A DNA stretch of 64,000 nt from Halotia branconii CENA392 (GTDB taxonomy: Bacteria; Cyanobacteriota; Cyanobacteriia; Cyanobacteriales; Nostocaceae): NCBI RefSeq assembly GCF_029953635.1, contig NZ_CP124543.1, positions 847,455 through 911,454 of the forward strand. Reading direction: 5' to 3'. Within the stretch, counting starts at the first letter, position 1; each line of letters opens with the position of its first letter. The notes beneath the pieces are model-generated. The model was not told the DNA's origin, did no database searches, and was given only the letters and a program-made list of their open reading frames with translations. Positions 53,305 to 62,049 of the stretch are shown piece by piece. A program made the position numbers and the translations under genes.

Positions 53305-53410
53305 TTGTGGATTCTCCTCAAAATTTTATAGGATGAGATGGGATTCTCGAAGTTTTTGTAGCTCCCGCCTTCGAGAAGCTGTGCAGAGTACGTCTACGGG
53401 AAATGTTAAA

Positions 53411-53445
53411 TAATTCGTAATTCGTAATTCGTAGTTCGTAATTAT
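53411..53445. repeat. Short tandem repeat of TTCGTAA
   Basis: ATAATTCGTAATTCGTAATT followed by CGTAGTTCGTAATT: about four copies of a TTCGTAA heptamer, with scattered further copies at 53460-53492. A typical Nostocales STRR in the hesB-fdxH spacer. Confidence 0.75.
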
Positions 53446-53494
53446 CACTGCTCAATCAAAATTACAAATTACGCATGATTCAGTTACGAATTAT

Positions 53495-53866
53495 TTAGGT
53501 GCAAGGTACGCCAGTTGGTGTACAGTCACCTGCTTTAAAGGATTTTCCGCAACCACAGGTATCGCTGGCATTGGGGTTGCTGAACTTAAAGCCACTTTCC
53601 ATCACCCCTTCGACAAAATCGATGACTATGCCTTCTAATAAAGGCGCACTTTTGGGATCAACGTAAACCAGTACCTCACCTTGTTTGATTACCAAGTCAT
53701 CTGGTTGGGGCTTGCTAGTGATGTCTATTGCATATTCGTAGCCATTACAACCACCATCTTTTACAGCGACGCGGATACCTTTAGTTGCGCCGTTAGCATT
53801 GGGAGAAGAACCCTGTAAAAATGCCCGTAGACGGAACTCTGCCTTTTCTGTCAAAGTAACACTCAT
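53495..53866 (-). CDS. hesB: HesB, A-type iron-sulfur cluster carrier
   Basis: From the ATG at 53866 (MSVTLTEKAEFRLRAF) it has 123 residues. The three A-type ligand cysteines are seen: GGCNGYEYAI and later SDTCGCGKSF. An extra C-terminal tail AGDCTPTGVPCT is usual in nif-linked HesB. I chose this start because AGGAG stands 8 bases upstream; the frame is open to 54046 but that part overlaps hesA in another frame. Confidence 0.94.
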   Translation of the reverse strand: MSVTLTEKAEFRLRAFLQGSSPNANGATKGIRVAVKDGGCNGYEYAIDITSKPQPDDLVIKQGEVLVYVDPKSAPLLEGIVIDFVEGVMESGFKFSNPNASDTCGCGKSFKAGDCTPTGVPCT

Positions 53867-53933
53867 CAAGTCTCCTGATCTGTAGCGATTAATTATTTCT
53901 GATGCGGAATGTGAGTTTTTTTGGAGCGATCGC

Positions 53934-54734
53934 CTATGTTGTAAGATTGCTTGTAGGTTCCATTGATTTACCTTGAGCGTATCTCCAAGGTGCAGTGTTA
54001 CCACAAACTGGACAAGAGCGATCGCGGTGAGTACGGCGTTTAGCAAATTCCATCCGACTTAAATCTATTGTCAGCAATTGTGATAACAAAGGTTGACTAA
54101 ACCCAGTAATCAGCTTGATTGCTTCCAACGCCGTCAGACAAGCTAGTGTTCCAGAAACAGCGCCTAGAACTGAAAAGCCACGCCTATCCCAATCAGGCTT
54201 TTCGGGAAACAGACAGGATAAACAAGGAGTCACACCAGGAATAATCGTGGTTAGGTAAGCCTCCATCCCATCCATCGCCGCTTCTACCATTGGTTTACGC
54301 CAGCGCACACAAGCTTCATTTAACAAATTGCGCTCTGTAAAATTATGGGCGCAATCCAGCGTCATATCAGCGGATTGGACTAAAGAATCAACATTTTCCG
54401 GGGTGACATAATCGTGAACTGCTTCTATTTGAATATCAGGATTGATCGCTTCTAGAGTTTCTTTAGCTTTGAAAACTCTTGGTTTACCTACCCAATCATC
54501 CGTCATCAAAATCTGACGATTCATATCATCTAAACGCAAATCACCACCCCGGACTAAGATTAGTCGCCCAACGCCCGCTACTGCTAAATAGAGCGCCGCC
54601 GTACCGCCCAATCCCCCCACACCCGTAACCATAACCGTCGCTGATTTCAGGCGCTTTTGAGCTGTTTCGCCAAAATTCGGAAGCATCATTTGGCGACTAT
54701 ATCTTTCTAACTCGGTAGGCGTTAGGTTTATCAC
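53934..54734 (-). CDS. hesA: HesA, ThiF/MoeB-type adenylyltransferase
   Basis: A 266-residue E1-like enzyme. The nucleotide-binding GVGGLGGTAALYLAVAG (about 37-53) and zinc cysteines CLSCLFPE and CPVCG are present; also DCAHNFTERNLLNEAC. In heterocystous cyanobacteria hesA and hesB sit between nifW and fdxH and are expressed under nitrogen fixation. HesA is thought to act in cofactor or Fe-S assembly, perhaps through Mo or sulfur activation. Confidence 0.94.
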   Translation of the reverse strand: MINLTPTELERYSRQMMLPNFGETAQKRLKSATVMVTGVGGLGGTAALYLAVAGVGRLILVRGGDLRLDDMNRQILMTDDWVGKPRVFKAKETLEAINPDIQIEAVHDYVTPENVDSLVQSADMTLDCAHNFTERNLLNEACVRWRKPMVEAAMDGMEAYLTTIIPGVTPCLSCLFPEKPDWDRRGFSVLGAVSGTLACLTALEAIKLITGFSQPLLSQLLTIDLSRMEFAKRRTHRDRSCPVCGNTAPWRYAQGKSMEPTSNLTT

Positions 54735-54744
54735 TTTGTACCTC

Positions 54745-55058
<314 letters not shown>

Positions 55059-55062
<4 letters not shown>

Positions 55063-55265
55063 TTAGTTTTCTCCAATTGTTTTAGCTGTTGCTTAAGTTC
55101 ATCTAACTGCTTATAGATTTCATAAGTTGCAGCCGCCACATCCATAAGTTGTGTGTAATCGGTGGGCAAACCTTCTGCTAAATCATGCAGATCCATTTTC
55201 ATTTGCCCAGCCTTACTATTGAGTTTTCTGATTTTGGTTTTCAGCTCCTCAATTTCCTGCACCAT
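55059..55265 (-). CDS. CCE_0567-type (DUF683) nif-associated protein
   Basis: A 68-residue helical hairpin protein: EELKTKIRKLNSKAGQMKMD, then LHDLAEGLPTDYTQLMDVAA. This family sits before nifW in cyanobacterial nif clusters and is reported as a small metal-binding four-helix or helical hairpin protein. It overlaps nifW by 4 bases. Confidence 0.88.
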
Positions 55266-55548
55266 TAATTACTCCTAATTATTAAACTTTGTGTCTTAGT
55301 GCGGGCAGTCCGCTCAAGTCGGTAAACCCGCCACGCGGCTGCCCTTGTCTTTGTGGTTGATTACCACTAAGGCAATACCGTTCGGTTAAGGAATTTCTTT
55401 GTTGAGGCAAGCAGGGGGAGCAGGGGGAGAAGAGAAGCAGGGGAAGAGAAGAATTACTCAACAATGACCCTTTTTACTCTCCTGCCTCACCTGCTTATCC
55501 GAATCGTATTGACCACCAAGGCACAAAGACACTAAGAGCAATTAACTT
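55266..55548. other. Repeat-rich spacer inside the nif run
   Basis: About 280 bases between the DUF269 gene and the DUF683 gene. It holds an AGCAGGGGGAGCAGGGGGAG tract, ACCGTTCGGTTAAGG, and an ACCAAGGCACAAAGACAC word of the CGCCAAGG repeat type. No gene. It may separate nifNX from nifW-hesAB transcripts. Confidence 0.55.
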
Positions 55549-56025
55549 TCAAAGTTTGCCTACTTCAGGGAAGCGTTTCGCTAAATCAACGCCTTTTTGA
55601 ACAAAAGCTTCTCCTTCTTCTGCCAATTTTTCTAGGGAATCAAAACCAAAACGATGGGCATCTCTTAAGGTTTTCATTGCTAACAAAAGACGACCAGAAA
55701 AAACTAGCGCCCAGCCAAAACCTTCATGACTCAAATCAATGACAACTTGAGAAATTAGACCTGTTTCTTGTTCAATACCTGCGGCTACAGCCCGAAAAAA
55801 TGCCATTATCCGTGCTTGAGTGATCGGATCAACTTCACCTTCTAGAGAGATTTCACGCTTCTTTTGTTTGGTGACAACAAAGGGTTTAAGAATTAATTCA
55901 TCTGACCACTTACGATAAGTTCCGTAAGTATCTTGACCCCGGATTTGTTGTAGCAATACCTTCAAAAAAGGGGAACTCAAAACTTCGGCTGTAACTGTTC
56001 CGTTAACACTATTGTTTTCGCTCAT
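55549..56025 (-). CDS. NifX-associated protein (DUF269)
   Basis: A 158-residue protein: SPFLKVLLQQIRGQDTYGTY, then RKWSDELILKPFVVTKQKKR and RFGFDSLEKLAEEGEAFVQK. This is the nif-specific DUF269 family found directly after nifX in most Mo-diazotrophs; its exact job is not settled. The start overlaps the end of nifX by 4 bases. Confidence 0.93.
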   Translation of the reverse strand: MSENNSVNGTVTAEVLSSPFLKVLLQQIRGQDTYGTYRKWSDELILKPFVVTKQKKREISLEGEVDPITQARIMAFFRAVAAGIEQETGLISQVVIDLSHEGFGWALVFSGRLLLAMKTLRDAHRFGFDSLEKLAEEGEAFVQKGVDLAKRFPEVGKL

Positions 56026-56435
56026 ACGGCTGCTTCATTTTCAAGATCATCTGCAAAATTTGAAGTTTTTGGTTGTAAAGCCTTACGCAACCAAGGAGGA
56101 GGATTACCTTTGAGAGTTTGCACTAACTTAGTGAGGACTTCATTAATTTCTTCCTCTTCTGATTTTGCCTTGACTGGGGTAACACCTTTTTTGATTAAAC
56201 GCGCTGCGGCGCTACCACCAATTGCTGTCACATAAACAATTGTGCAATCCTCTATAGCTTTAAGTTTGGGGGTGATTTTATCTTCATTACCATCTTCTTT
56301 GAGATCACCTTCAAACTTGAGAGTTTCTAAGAACTCATATCCCTTATCTGAGATCTCATAAACATCAATTTCTCTTGCCCATCCAAAGTGAGCATTAATA
56401 TGAACGTGGTCACTTGTCGTGAAGGCAATTTTCAT
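56022..56435 (-). CDS. nifX: NifX, FeMo-cofactor precursor carrier
   Basis: From the ATG at 56435 (MKIAFTTSDHVHINAHFGWA) it has 137 residues with the NifX/NifB-C domain: VYEISDKGYEFLETLKFEGD, then VYVTAIGGSAAARLIKKGV. It binds NifB-co and VK-cluster between NifB and NifEN. The frame extends to 56483 over TGGGGCATGG repeats, which is not coding. About 190 bases of repeat DNA separate it from nifN. Confidence 0.94.
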   Translation of the reverse strand: MKIAFTTSDHVHINAHFGWAREIDVYEISDKGYEFLETLKFEGDLKEDGNEDKITPKLKAIEDCTIVYVTAIGGSAAARLIKKGVTPVKAKSEEEEINEVLTKLVQTLKGNPPPWLRKALQPKTSNFADDLENEAAV

Positions 56436-56676
56436 TTTAATTTGTCCTTTTTTAGTGGGCATTGGGCATGGGGCATGGGGCATGGAGAAGAGGAATTGGG
56501 GCAGGGTGCGGGGTGCACACTTCGACTACGCTCAGCGACCGGGGGATAAAGAAAAATTACCTCTTTCTCCCGAAGTTGCTCCACTTGGGGAGACCCCAAG
56601 ACCGCACTTCTCTCCTTTTCTCCCTGCTCCCTGCCCCCCTGCTTCCCCTGCCTCCCCTGCTCCCCCTGCTTCTCTT
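56436..56676. repeat. Repeat cluster between nifN and nifX
   Basis: Contains GGGCATGGGGCATGGGGCAT tandem units, an ACTTCGACTACGCTCAGC copy of the 16696-16800 family, and CCCCTGCTTCCCCTGCCTCC filler. No gene. An unusual place for repeats, since nifN and nifX are often tightly linked. Confidence 0.7.
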
Positions 56677-58002
56677 CTAGTCCCTACCTAATCCCCATAA
56701 ATGCTTAACTCTCTCTTCTTCGGCTTCTAAAAATAGGTTGCCGATGCCAAACAATAGCTCCATCGTGCCGCGATAGCCGACTTTGGTAAAATGACCATTA
56801 CCCAAACGGTCATAAATGGGAATGCCTAGACGATAAAGGGGAATTGAGAGACGTTTGGCGATCGCACCTACGTTAGAGTTGCCAATTAATAAGTCAGACC
56901 CTGCTGCTAGTTGCTCGAAGTCTTCTAAATCACCGATGGTGACATTTTTAACCGGGAGTTGTTCTAGTAGCGGCGATCGCGTCGTTGTCACCGCTGCATG
57001 AATTTGGGTTCCCATTGATTGCAGAAAACATACTGTTGACCACAATAAGTCCGGTTCCAGCGCCAAGGAGACTCGTTTTGCCCCAAAGTAAAAGTGAGTA
57101 TCCAACATGGCATCTTGCAACTGGCGGCGCTGGCGGCGATATTTTTCGGGTACGCTGTTGCTGCTCAAAATTGCCAATGCTTGGAGAAACTCATCTACTG
57201 CTTCTAATCCTGTGAGTTCACCAAACACCTCGTAAGGTATGCCAAACCGTTCTTCGAGGATTTTGGCTGCATTTCGCATACTTTCGCCTAAGGCGATCGT
57301 AAAGGCGGAACTACCCACTTCTCGTAACTGTTTTAAGGTAGTGCCACTAGCTGTAACAGCGCTATAGCCATCTTCTAAATGACCATCCAACGAAGCGCCC
57401 AAGTCAGGTACAAAGATGGGTACTAAACCAAAAGCCGTAACCATTTCTTTAATTTCTTGGATATCCCCTGGGGTAAAAGCAGAACCCGCCAAAATCGTGA
57501 CTTGCTCGGTTCTGATTCCCTCCTGTTTGGGAATTTCCTGAATTATGCTTTCTACAGCAGCGGCAAAACCGTCTTGTAATGCACCTTTAAAGTCTGGTGT
57601 AGGTGCAAAGATAATCGGTAAGTGATCTAGTTCTGGGTGGCGTTGGCGAATGTCCTTGAGAAAACGCTCGATGTCATCGCCTCTGGTTTCTGTCAGCCCT
57701 GTGCTGCATAAACCAATAATTTCTGGGTTGACCTTTTCTACCAAGGTGAGAATTGCTTGCTCTAAATTCTCTTCGCCGCCCAAAATTGTAGTAACTTCAG
57801 TCATGGCTGTAGTGGCTAAGGGAATGGCTTCCCGAAAATGCCGTACAAGCACAACTTTGGCGAAGGCAGTACAACCTTGGGAACCGTGGAATAAAGGGAT
57901 CATCCCTTTTAATCCTAAAAAGGCTAAAGATGCACCCAAGGCTTGGCTTTGCTTGAGGGGATTAACAGCAACTGATTTGTTAGGAACAGTAACTACCGCC
58001 AT
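56677..58002 (-). CDS. nifN: Nitrogenase cofactor scaffold subunit NifN
   Basis: The beta-type subunit of the NifE2N2 scaffold on which FeMo-co is matured. The 441-residue protein has NPLKQSQALGASLAFLGLKG (about 15-34), FHGSQGCTAFAKVVLVRHFR, LCSTGLTETRGDDIERFL and the late LIGNSNVGAIAKRL. It is a NifK homologue but lacks one P-cluster cysteine position (CST in place of CTTC). The ATG overlaps the nifE TAA (TAATG), so the two are translationally coupled and made in equal amounts. Confidence 0.96.
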   Translation of the reverse strand: MAVVTVPNKSVAVNPLKQSQALGASLAFLGLKGMIPLFHGSQGCTAFAKVVLVRHFREAIPLATTAMTEVTTILGGEENLEQAILTLVEKVNPEIIGLCSTGLTETRGDDIERFLKDIRQRHPELDHLPIIFAPTPDFKGALQDGFAAAVESIIQEIPKQEGIRTEQVTILAGSAFTPGDIQEIKEMVTAFGLVPIFVPDLGASLDGHLEDGYSAVTASGTTLKQLREVGSSAFTIALGESMRNAAKILEERFGIPYEVFGELTGLEAVDEFLQALAILSSNSVPEKYRRQRRQLQDAMLDTHFYFGAKRVSLALEPDLLWSTVCFLQSMGTQIHAAVTTTRSPLLEQLPVKNVTIGDLEDFEQLAAGSDLLIGNSNVGAIAKRLSIPLYRLGIPIYDRLGNGHFTKVGYRGTMELLFGIGNLFLEAEEERVKHLWGLGRD

Positions 58003-59438
58003 TAAATTATCTCCTCCATCGACGCAAACAGAGAATGATCTATATCTCTTCCTGCCAAGGTTCCTTCATCTTCATCCCAAGGAGCTGGCTTACGTACTTG
58101 CTCCCAGATGGGGCTATAAAGCGCTTCGTACAGTTCTCTGGCCATCTCAATCATCCCTACATAACCTGCATAAGGATGGTGGCGTTCTTGGTTGATATCC
58201 AAAAAAGGAATCCGCGCTTTCAGGGCAGTGTATTGGTTACGACCACCAGCAATTAGCATATCTGCTTTGGTATCTTTAACTAGTTGCAGCAATTCCTTAG
58301 CGTTGCCTTTTTCCAGCATGATGCCATCATTGCCGATTAAATTCTTAATCTTGGCTTTATCTTCCTCGGTGCTTTTTCTGGTGCTGGTAGCAACAACTTC
58401 GATGCCCAAGTCTTTAGCCGCTGAGATAATTGACCAACTCTTAACGCCACCTGTATACAGAACAACTCGCTTACCTTTGAGTCGGGCGCGATAAGGAGCC
58501 AAAGCCAAATCTAAAGCCGCAGTTTCTTCGGCAATCAGCTTTTCGGTACGTTCTTGCAAATCAGGATCGCCCAATTTAGCGGCAATGTTCCGCAAACAGC
58601 GGTTCATATCATCGATGCCGTAGAAAGATTCTTCAATGTAAGGAATGTTGTAGCGCTCCTGCATTTTTCTTGCCATGTTGAGCAGCGCTCGTGAACAAAT
58701 CATCACATTCAGCTTGGCGCGGTGGGCGTAGCGAATTTCGTTGTAGCGAGCATCGCCCGTAATTTTAGATAGAACCCGAATGCCTAATTTTTCTAACAGT
58801 GGTGTTACTCCCCACATTTCCCCGGCGATGTTGTATTCACCGATTAAGTTAATATCATAGGGGGTTGTATGTTCCGGTTCTGCTGTGCCGACAACATATT
58901 CTAATAAAGATTCACCACCAAAGCGGTTACCTAAGTTTTTACTACCAATGAACCCTGGAGCAATTACAGGAATTACAGGAGTGCCGATTTTGTCTGCCGC
59001 CGCCTTGCAAACAGCATCGATATCATCACCAATTAAAGCCGTCACACAGGTAGCGTAGACAAATACTGCTGCTGGATTGTAGCGTTCTTTAACTTCTAAA
59101 ATCGCCTTGTAGAGTTTCTTTTCACCACCGAAAATCACATCATTTTCAGTTAAATCAGTGGTAAAACCCGTCTTGTAAAGCATCGGGCCAGAAGAGAGAC
59201 TACCACGACTACCCCAGGAATTACCAGCACAGGCGATCGGGCCGTGGACTAAATGAGCAGCATCTGCGATCGGTACTAGGGCAATCATTGCACCATCAAA
59301 AGCACAGCCTCCTTGAGCAGCACCTGGTTGTGCTTGTTGAGTGCAAGACTTGTTTTTCTTTTCTCCCTGTTTCTGCTGATTATGTCCACATCCTGGCTCA
59401 TTGAGCAGCTCGTTAACTTTACCTTGGGTAGTTTTCAT
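58002..59438 (-). CDS. nifE: Nitrogenase cofactor scaffold subunit NifE
   Basis: The alpha-type subunit of NifEN, homologous to NifD. The 478-residue protein has [56 protein letters not shown] and [20 protein letters not shown]. The N-terminus has an extra Cys/Lys-rich stretch ([18 protein letters not shown]). It precedes nifN with a one-base overlap, and about 130 bases of spacer separate it from the nitrogenase-domain gene upstream. Confidence 0.96.
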   Translation of the reverse strand: MKTTQGKVNELLNEPGCGHNQQKQGEKKNKSCTQQAQPGAAQGGCAFDGAMIALVPIADAAHLVHGPIACAGNSWGSRGSLSSGPMLYKTGFTTDLTENDVIFGGEKKLYKAILEVKERYNPAAVFVYATCVTALIGDDIDAVCKAAADKIGTPVIPVIAPGFIGSKNLGNRFGGESLLEYVVGTAEPEHTTPYDINLIGEYNIAGEMWGVTPLLEKLGIRVLSKITGDARYNEIRYAHRAKLNVMICSRALLNMARKMQERYNIPYIEESFYGIDDMNRCLRNIAAKLGDPDLQERTEKLIAEETAALDLALAPYRARLKGKRVVLYTGGVKSWSIISAAKDLGIEVVATSTRKSTEEDKAKIKNLIGNDGIMLEKGNAKELLQLVKDTKADMLIAGGRNQYTALKARIPFLDINQERHHPYAGYVGMIEMARELYEALYSPIWEQVRKPAPWDEDEGTLAGRDIDHSLFASMEEII

Positions 59439-59571
59439 CTCTCTTCTTTGATTGGATTGCAGGTGTTATACGAATCCGTAATTTGTAATTCGTAATTAAT
59501 AATTTGTGGAGAATTGGTCTTAATTGTTCTTTGTCAGTTGTTAGTTTTTGCTATTGACAACTGACAAATAA

Positions 59572-59925
59572 CTAACAAATATATTTCGTGACATCTTCTC
59601 CACATTCATCAGAAAGATAAGATAAAGCACGAAAGCGCATTCCGACAAACTCGTCATATAAGGGATTAAGTTTACACAGAGGGGGAATATTCAAAGTCCG
59701 CCCAAATAACTTAAAGCTGCGTTCAAAGGGACAACAGCAAGGAATTACTTGGCAAATTATGTGAGCCAGACGATAATTTTTAACGGGTATTCCATCCACA
59801 AAATTACGTGCAGGGCTGAGAATTTTGTGAAACCAGCCGGGCTTTTTATAGTTAGGTGGATGGTAACTAGGATGAGTATGAGTGTGAGTATGAGAATGAG
59901 AATGAGTATGATTGATGGTTTCCAT
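59572..59925 (-). CDS. Mo-dependent nitrogenase C-terminal-domain protein, His-rich
   Basis: A 117-residue protein between nifK and nifE. Residues 5-22 are nine His alternating with Thr/Ser (NHTHSHSHTHTHTHPSYH), a likely metal-binding tail. The rest is the same domain as the protein at 19567-19944: YRLAHIICQVIPCCCPFERS, FKLFGRTLNIPPLCKLNPLY, FRALSYLSDECGEDVTKYIC. Position inside nif suggests a role in metal supply or cofactor work; function not established. A TGTCAGTTG...CAACTGACA inverted repeat lies just past its stop. Confidence 0.88.
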   Translation of the reverse strand: METINHTHSHSHTHTHTHPSYHPPNYKKPGWFHKILSPARNFVDGIPVKNYRLAHIICQVIPCCCPFERSFKLFGRTLNIPPLCKLNPLYDEFVGMRFRALSYLSDECGEDVTKYIC

Positions 59926-59947
59926 ATTACAGATATTTCAGGTTAAG

Positions 59948-59976
59948 GTTGAAGGATGAAAATTTCATCCTTCAAC
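59948..59976 (-). terminator. 14-bp hairpin downstream of nifK
   Basis: GTTGAAGGATGAAA at 59948-59961 is perfectly inverted at 59963-59976. On the minus strand it lies about 35 bases past the nifK stop. It is of the same kind as the hairpin after fdxH. Likely an RNA-stability or partial-termination element that sets the nifK to nifE ratio. Confidence 0.6.
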
Positions 59977-60009
59977 GTTTTCTTACTTTTGGCGATGCGA
60001 TCGCAATTT

Positions 60010-61545
60010 CTAACGAATCAAGTCGTAAGAAATATCGGTCTTAGAAGGAATATTGGTGTTGCGATCGATTTCTTCAAACAGGGTGTTGACGACCCAGTTA
60101 AGGAGATTGATCGCACCTTGATAGCCGATGGTGCTATAGCGGTGCAGGTGGTGACGATCCATGATGGGATAACCGATTCTCACGAGGGGAATCTTGGTAT
60201 CACGCCACAGATACTTACCGTAGGAGTTACCGATGAGGAAATCTACAGGTTCGGTGAACAACAAAGAACGCATGTGCCATAAGTCTTTACCGCCCCAGAT
60301 GGTTGCGCCTTGACCAAAAGGACTAGAATCTAGCAATTCTTTGAGTTCTTTCTCAAACACTTCGTTGGTGTTGTGAACCAGGATATGCACAGGTTCAGCA
60401 CCCATTTCCAACATGAAGCCCACAACGCTGTACACTAAATCTGGTTCACCGTAGATAGCGAAGCGCTTGCCATGAACCCATGCATGGGAATCAGTCATCG
60501 CGTCAACTGCACGACCGCGTTCGATTTCCAATTCTTCGGGAATGGGCTTACCAGTTAGTTCGCTGAGTTTCATCAAGAACTCATCAGTACCCTTAATACC
60601 CCAAGGACGGGAAACTACGGTTGGTTGCTTCCATTCTTTTTCGATGTACTCGCGGGTTTTGGGGGTAGAGTGTGCTTGCAGAGCAACTGTGACTTTAGCA
60701 TTAATTGAATCTGCTGCATCTTCTAGCTTTGTACCACCTGGGTACATATCAAATTCACCTGTGTTAGGTGAATCTAGGTAATCGCTGTTGTCAGCCAAAA
60801 TGGTGTAGTCAAAACCGAACAAAGAAGCAATCCGTTTCAGTTCGCGGTTGTTGCCAACGTAGGTGTCAAAACCTGGGATAAAGTTGATCTTGCCGTTGCT
60901 GGTTTCTTTCTTCTTACCTGCTGTCAGGTTAGAAAGAATACCCTTCATCATGTTGTCGTAACCAGTGATGTGGGAACCGACAAAGCTAGGTGTGTGGGCG
61001 TAAGGTACTGGAAATTCTTTGGGAACTGCACCAGCTTGTTTTGCATTGTTGATGAAAGCTTGTAAGTCATCACCAATTACTTCTGCCATACAGGTGGTGC
61101 AAACAGCGATCATCTTAGGCTTGTAAAGTTGGTAAGAGTTTGCCAAGCCGTCGATCATGTTTTGCATACCGCCGAACACCGCTGCATCTTCAGTCATTGA
61201 AGAAGACACACCAGAAAATGGTTCTTTGTAGTGGCGGGTTAAGTGTGTACGGAAGTAAGCTACGCAACCTTGAGAACCTTGTACGAAGGGTAGTGTACCT
61301 TCAAAACCAACAGCAGCAAAGATTGCTCCTAAAGGTTGGCAACCTTTAGCAGGGTTGACGGTTAAAGCTTCACGAGCGAAGTTCTTTTCCCGATATTCCC
61401 AACCCTTCGTCCATTCTGCAACTCGTGCAACTTCTTCGGGGCTGTGACCGTTTTCAAACTGCTTTTTGTTTTCAAATAGCTCTTGATACTCTGGTTGGTG
61501 GAATAACTCAACGTGGTCTTGAATTTTGTCTGGATTCTGAGGCAT
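60010..61545 (-). CDS. nifK: Nitrogenase molybdenum-iron protein beta chain
   Basis: With NifD it forms the MoFe protein that reduces N2. The 511-residue protein has the P-cluster cysteine regions [36 protein letters not shown] and [14 protein letters not shown], and the usual start [18 protein letters not shown]. Its length matches the family. It lies about 235 bases after the nifD 3' end on the same strand. When the nifD element is in place, no nifHDK transcript can reach it from the nifH promoter. Confidence 0.97.
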   Translation of the reverse strand: MPQNPDKIQDHVELFHQPEYQELFENKKQFENGHSPEEVARVAEWTKGWEYREKNFAREALTVNPAKGCQPLGAIFAAVGFEGTLPFVQGSQGCVAYFRTHLTRHYKEPFSGVSSSMTEDAAVFGGMQNMIDGLANSYQLYKPKMIAVCTTCMAEVIGDDLQAFINNAKQAGAVPKEFPVPYAHTPSFVGSHITGYDNMMKGILSNLTAGKKKETSNGKINFIPGFDTYVGNNRELKRIASLFGFDYTILADNSDYLDSPNTGEFDMYPGGTKLEDAADSINAKVTVALQAHSTPKTREYIEKEWKQPTVVSRPWGIKGTDEFLMKLSELTGKPIPEELEIERGRAVDAMTDSHAWVHGKRFAIYGEPDLVYSVVGFMLEMGAEPVHILVHNTNEVFEKELKELLDSSPFGQGATIWGGKDLWHMRSLLFTEPVDFLIGNSYGKYLWRDTKIPLVRIGYPIMDRHHLHRYSTIGYQGAINLLNWVVNTLFEEIDRNTNIPSKTDISYDLIR

Positions 61546-61780
61546 TTCCGTGGATCTCCAAGCTTACTGAAGTCGTTACTAATCGAGGATCGTGCAGTGG
61601 GTGGGGTAAAGACGCAATTAATCGCGTCTGTATAAGCAAGGTGGGAGTAGAAATATCACTCAAAATTCAGAATGCAAAAATCAAAATAAACTTTTAACTT
61701 TTGAATTTTGAACTTTGAATTTCCAACTCCCCCTGGGGTTTTAGCCCCAGGTTATCCCTACTTATCCCTTTTCCATTTAT
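61546..61780. other. nifD-nifK spacer with hairpins and tandem repeats
   Basis: AGACGC/GCGTCT (about 61611-61631), CCTGGGGTTTTAGCCCCAGG (61733-61752) and an AACTTTTGAATTTTGAACTT tandem tract. The second hairpin stands about 30 bases after the nifD stop on the minus strand and could trim or stabilise the nifD message. No gene. Confidence 0.5.
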
Positions 61781-61932
61781 TTAGGCGGTAGCTTTGGCGG
61801 TAGCCTTAGCCTCAGCTTTCTTGCTCCAAGGAGCGCCAATTAAACCCCAGGTTGGGCTGTTGAGTGCCAAATCCATATCACGAGCAAAGATAGCGAAGCC
61901 ATCATAACCGTGATAAGGGCCGGAGTAATCCT
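61781..61932 (-). CDS. nifD: Nitrogenase MoFe protein alpha chain, 3' fragment
   Basis: The last 50 codons of nifD. The minus strand reads [38 protein letters not shown] and an Ala/Lys/Thr tail to TAA at 61781. The upstream codons (towards higher coordinates) change abruptly at the 11-bp site: DYS is preceded by Lys-Lys (AAG AAA) where NifD has Trp before Asp. The missing 5' part lies beyond the other end of the nifD element, outside this window. Excision in heterocysts would rejoin the gene. Confidence 0.95.
61922..61932. other. nifD-element recombination site (11-bp direct repeat)
   Basis: CGGAGTAATCC on the plus strand, i.e. GGATTACTCCG on the coding strand. This is the 11-bp sequence known to flank the nifD element of Anabaena and to be the crossover site of XisA. 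Only this copy is inside the window; the partner should lie to the right of 64000. Confidence 0.95.
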
Positions 61933-62049
61933 TTTTATGGTTAAATGACTTTAAATAGCCTAATGTTTACAGCAAGCAATGTTAGTGACAGACATTGTTC
62001 GCTGATAACACATTTATTTTTAGGCTAAATATAGGCTAAAAACACAGCG
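61933..62049. promoter_or_regulatory. xisA upstream region with inverted and direct repeats
   Basis: AGCAAGCAATGT near 61971-61982 is nearly inverted (AGCGAACAATGT, 10 of 12) at about 61993-62004. TAGGCTAAATATAGGCTAAA near 62021-62040 is a tight direct repeat (TAGGCTAAA twice, 11 bases apart). The region is the natural site of xisA control. I cannot define an NtcA site by eye. Confidence 0.55.

Noticed and set aside
53411..53492. Possible CRISPR array in the TTCGTAATT tract
   Set aside because: The unit is a 7-base tandem repeat without spacers; an STRR. No CRISPR array or cas gene was seen anywhere in the window.
53867..54046. Longer HesB start overlapping hesA
   Set aside because: AGGAG stands before the Met at 53866, and the upstream part has no HesB similarity.
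56419..56691. Plus-strand frames in the nifN-nifX spacer
   Set aside because: They translate tandem GGGCATGG and CCCCTGCTCC repeats into Gly/Pro-rich strings; non-coding.
59526..59570. Inverted TGTCAGTTG...CAACTGACA as a nifE regulatory operator
   Set aside because: The same words occur in several unrelated spacers and inside uvrA, so it is a dispersed repeat rather than an operator.
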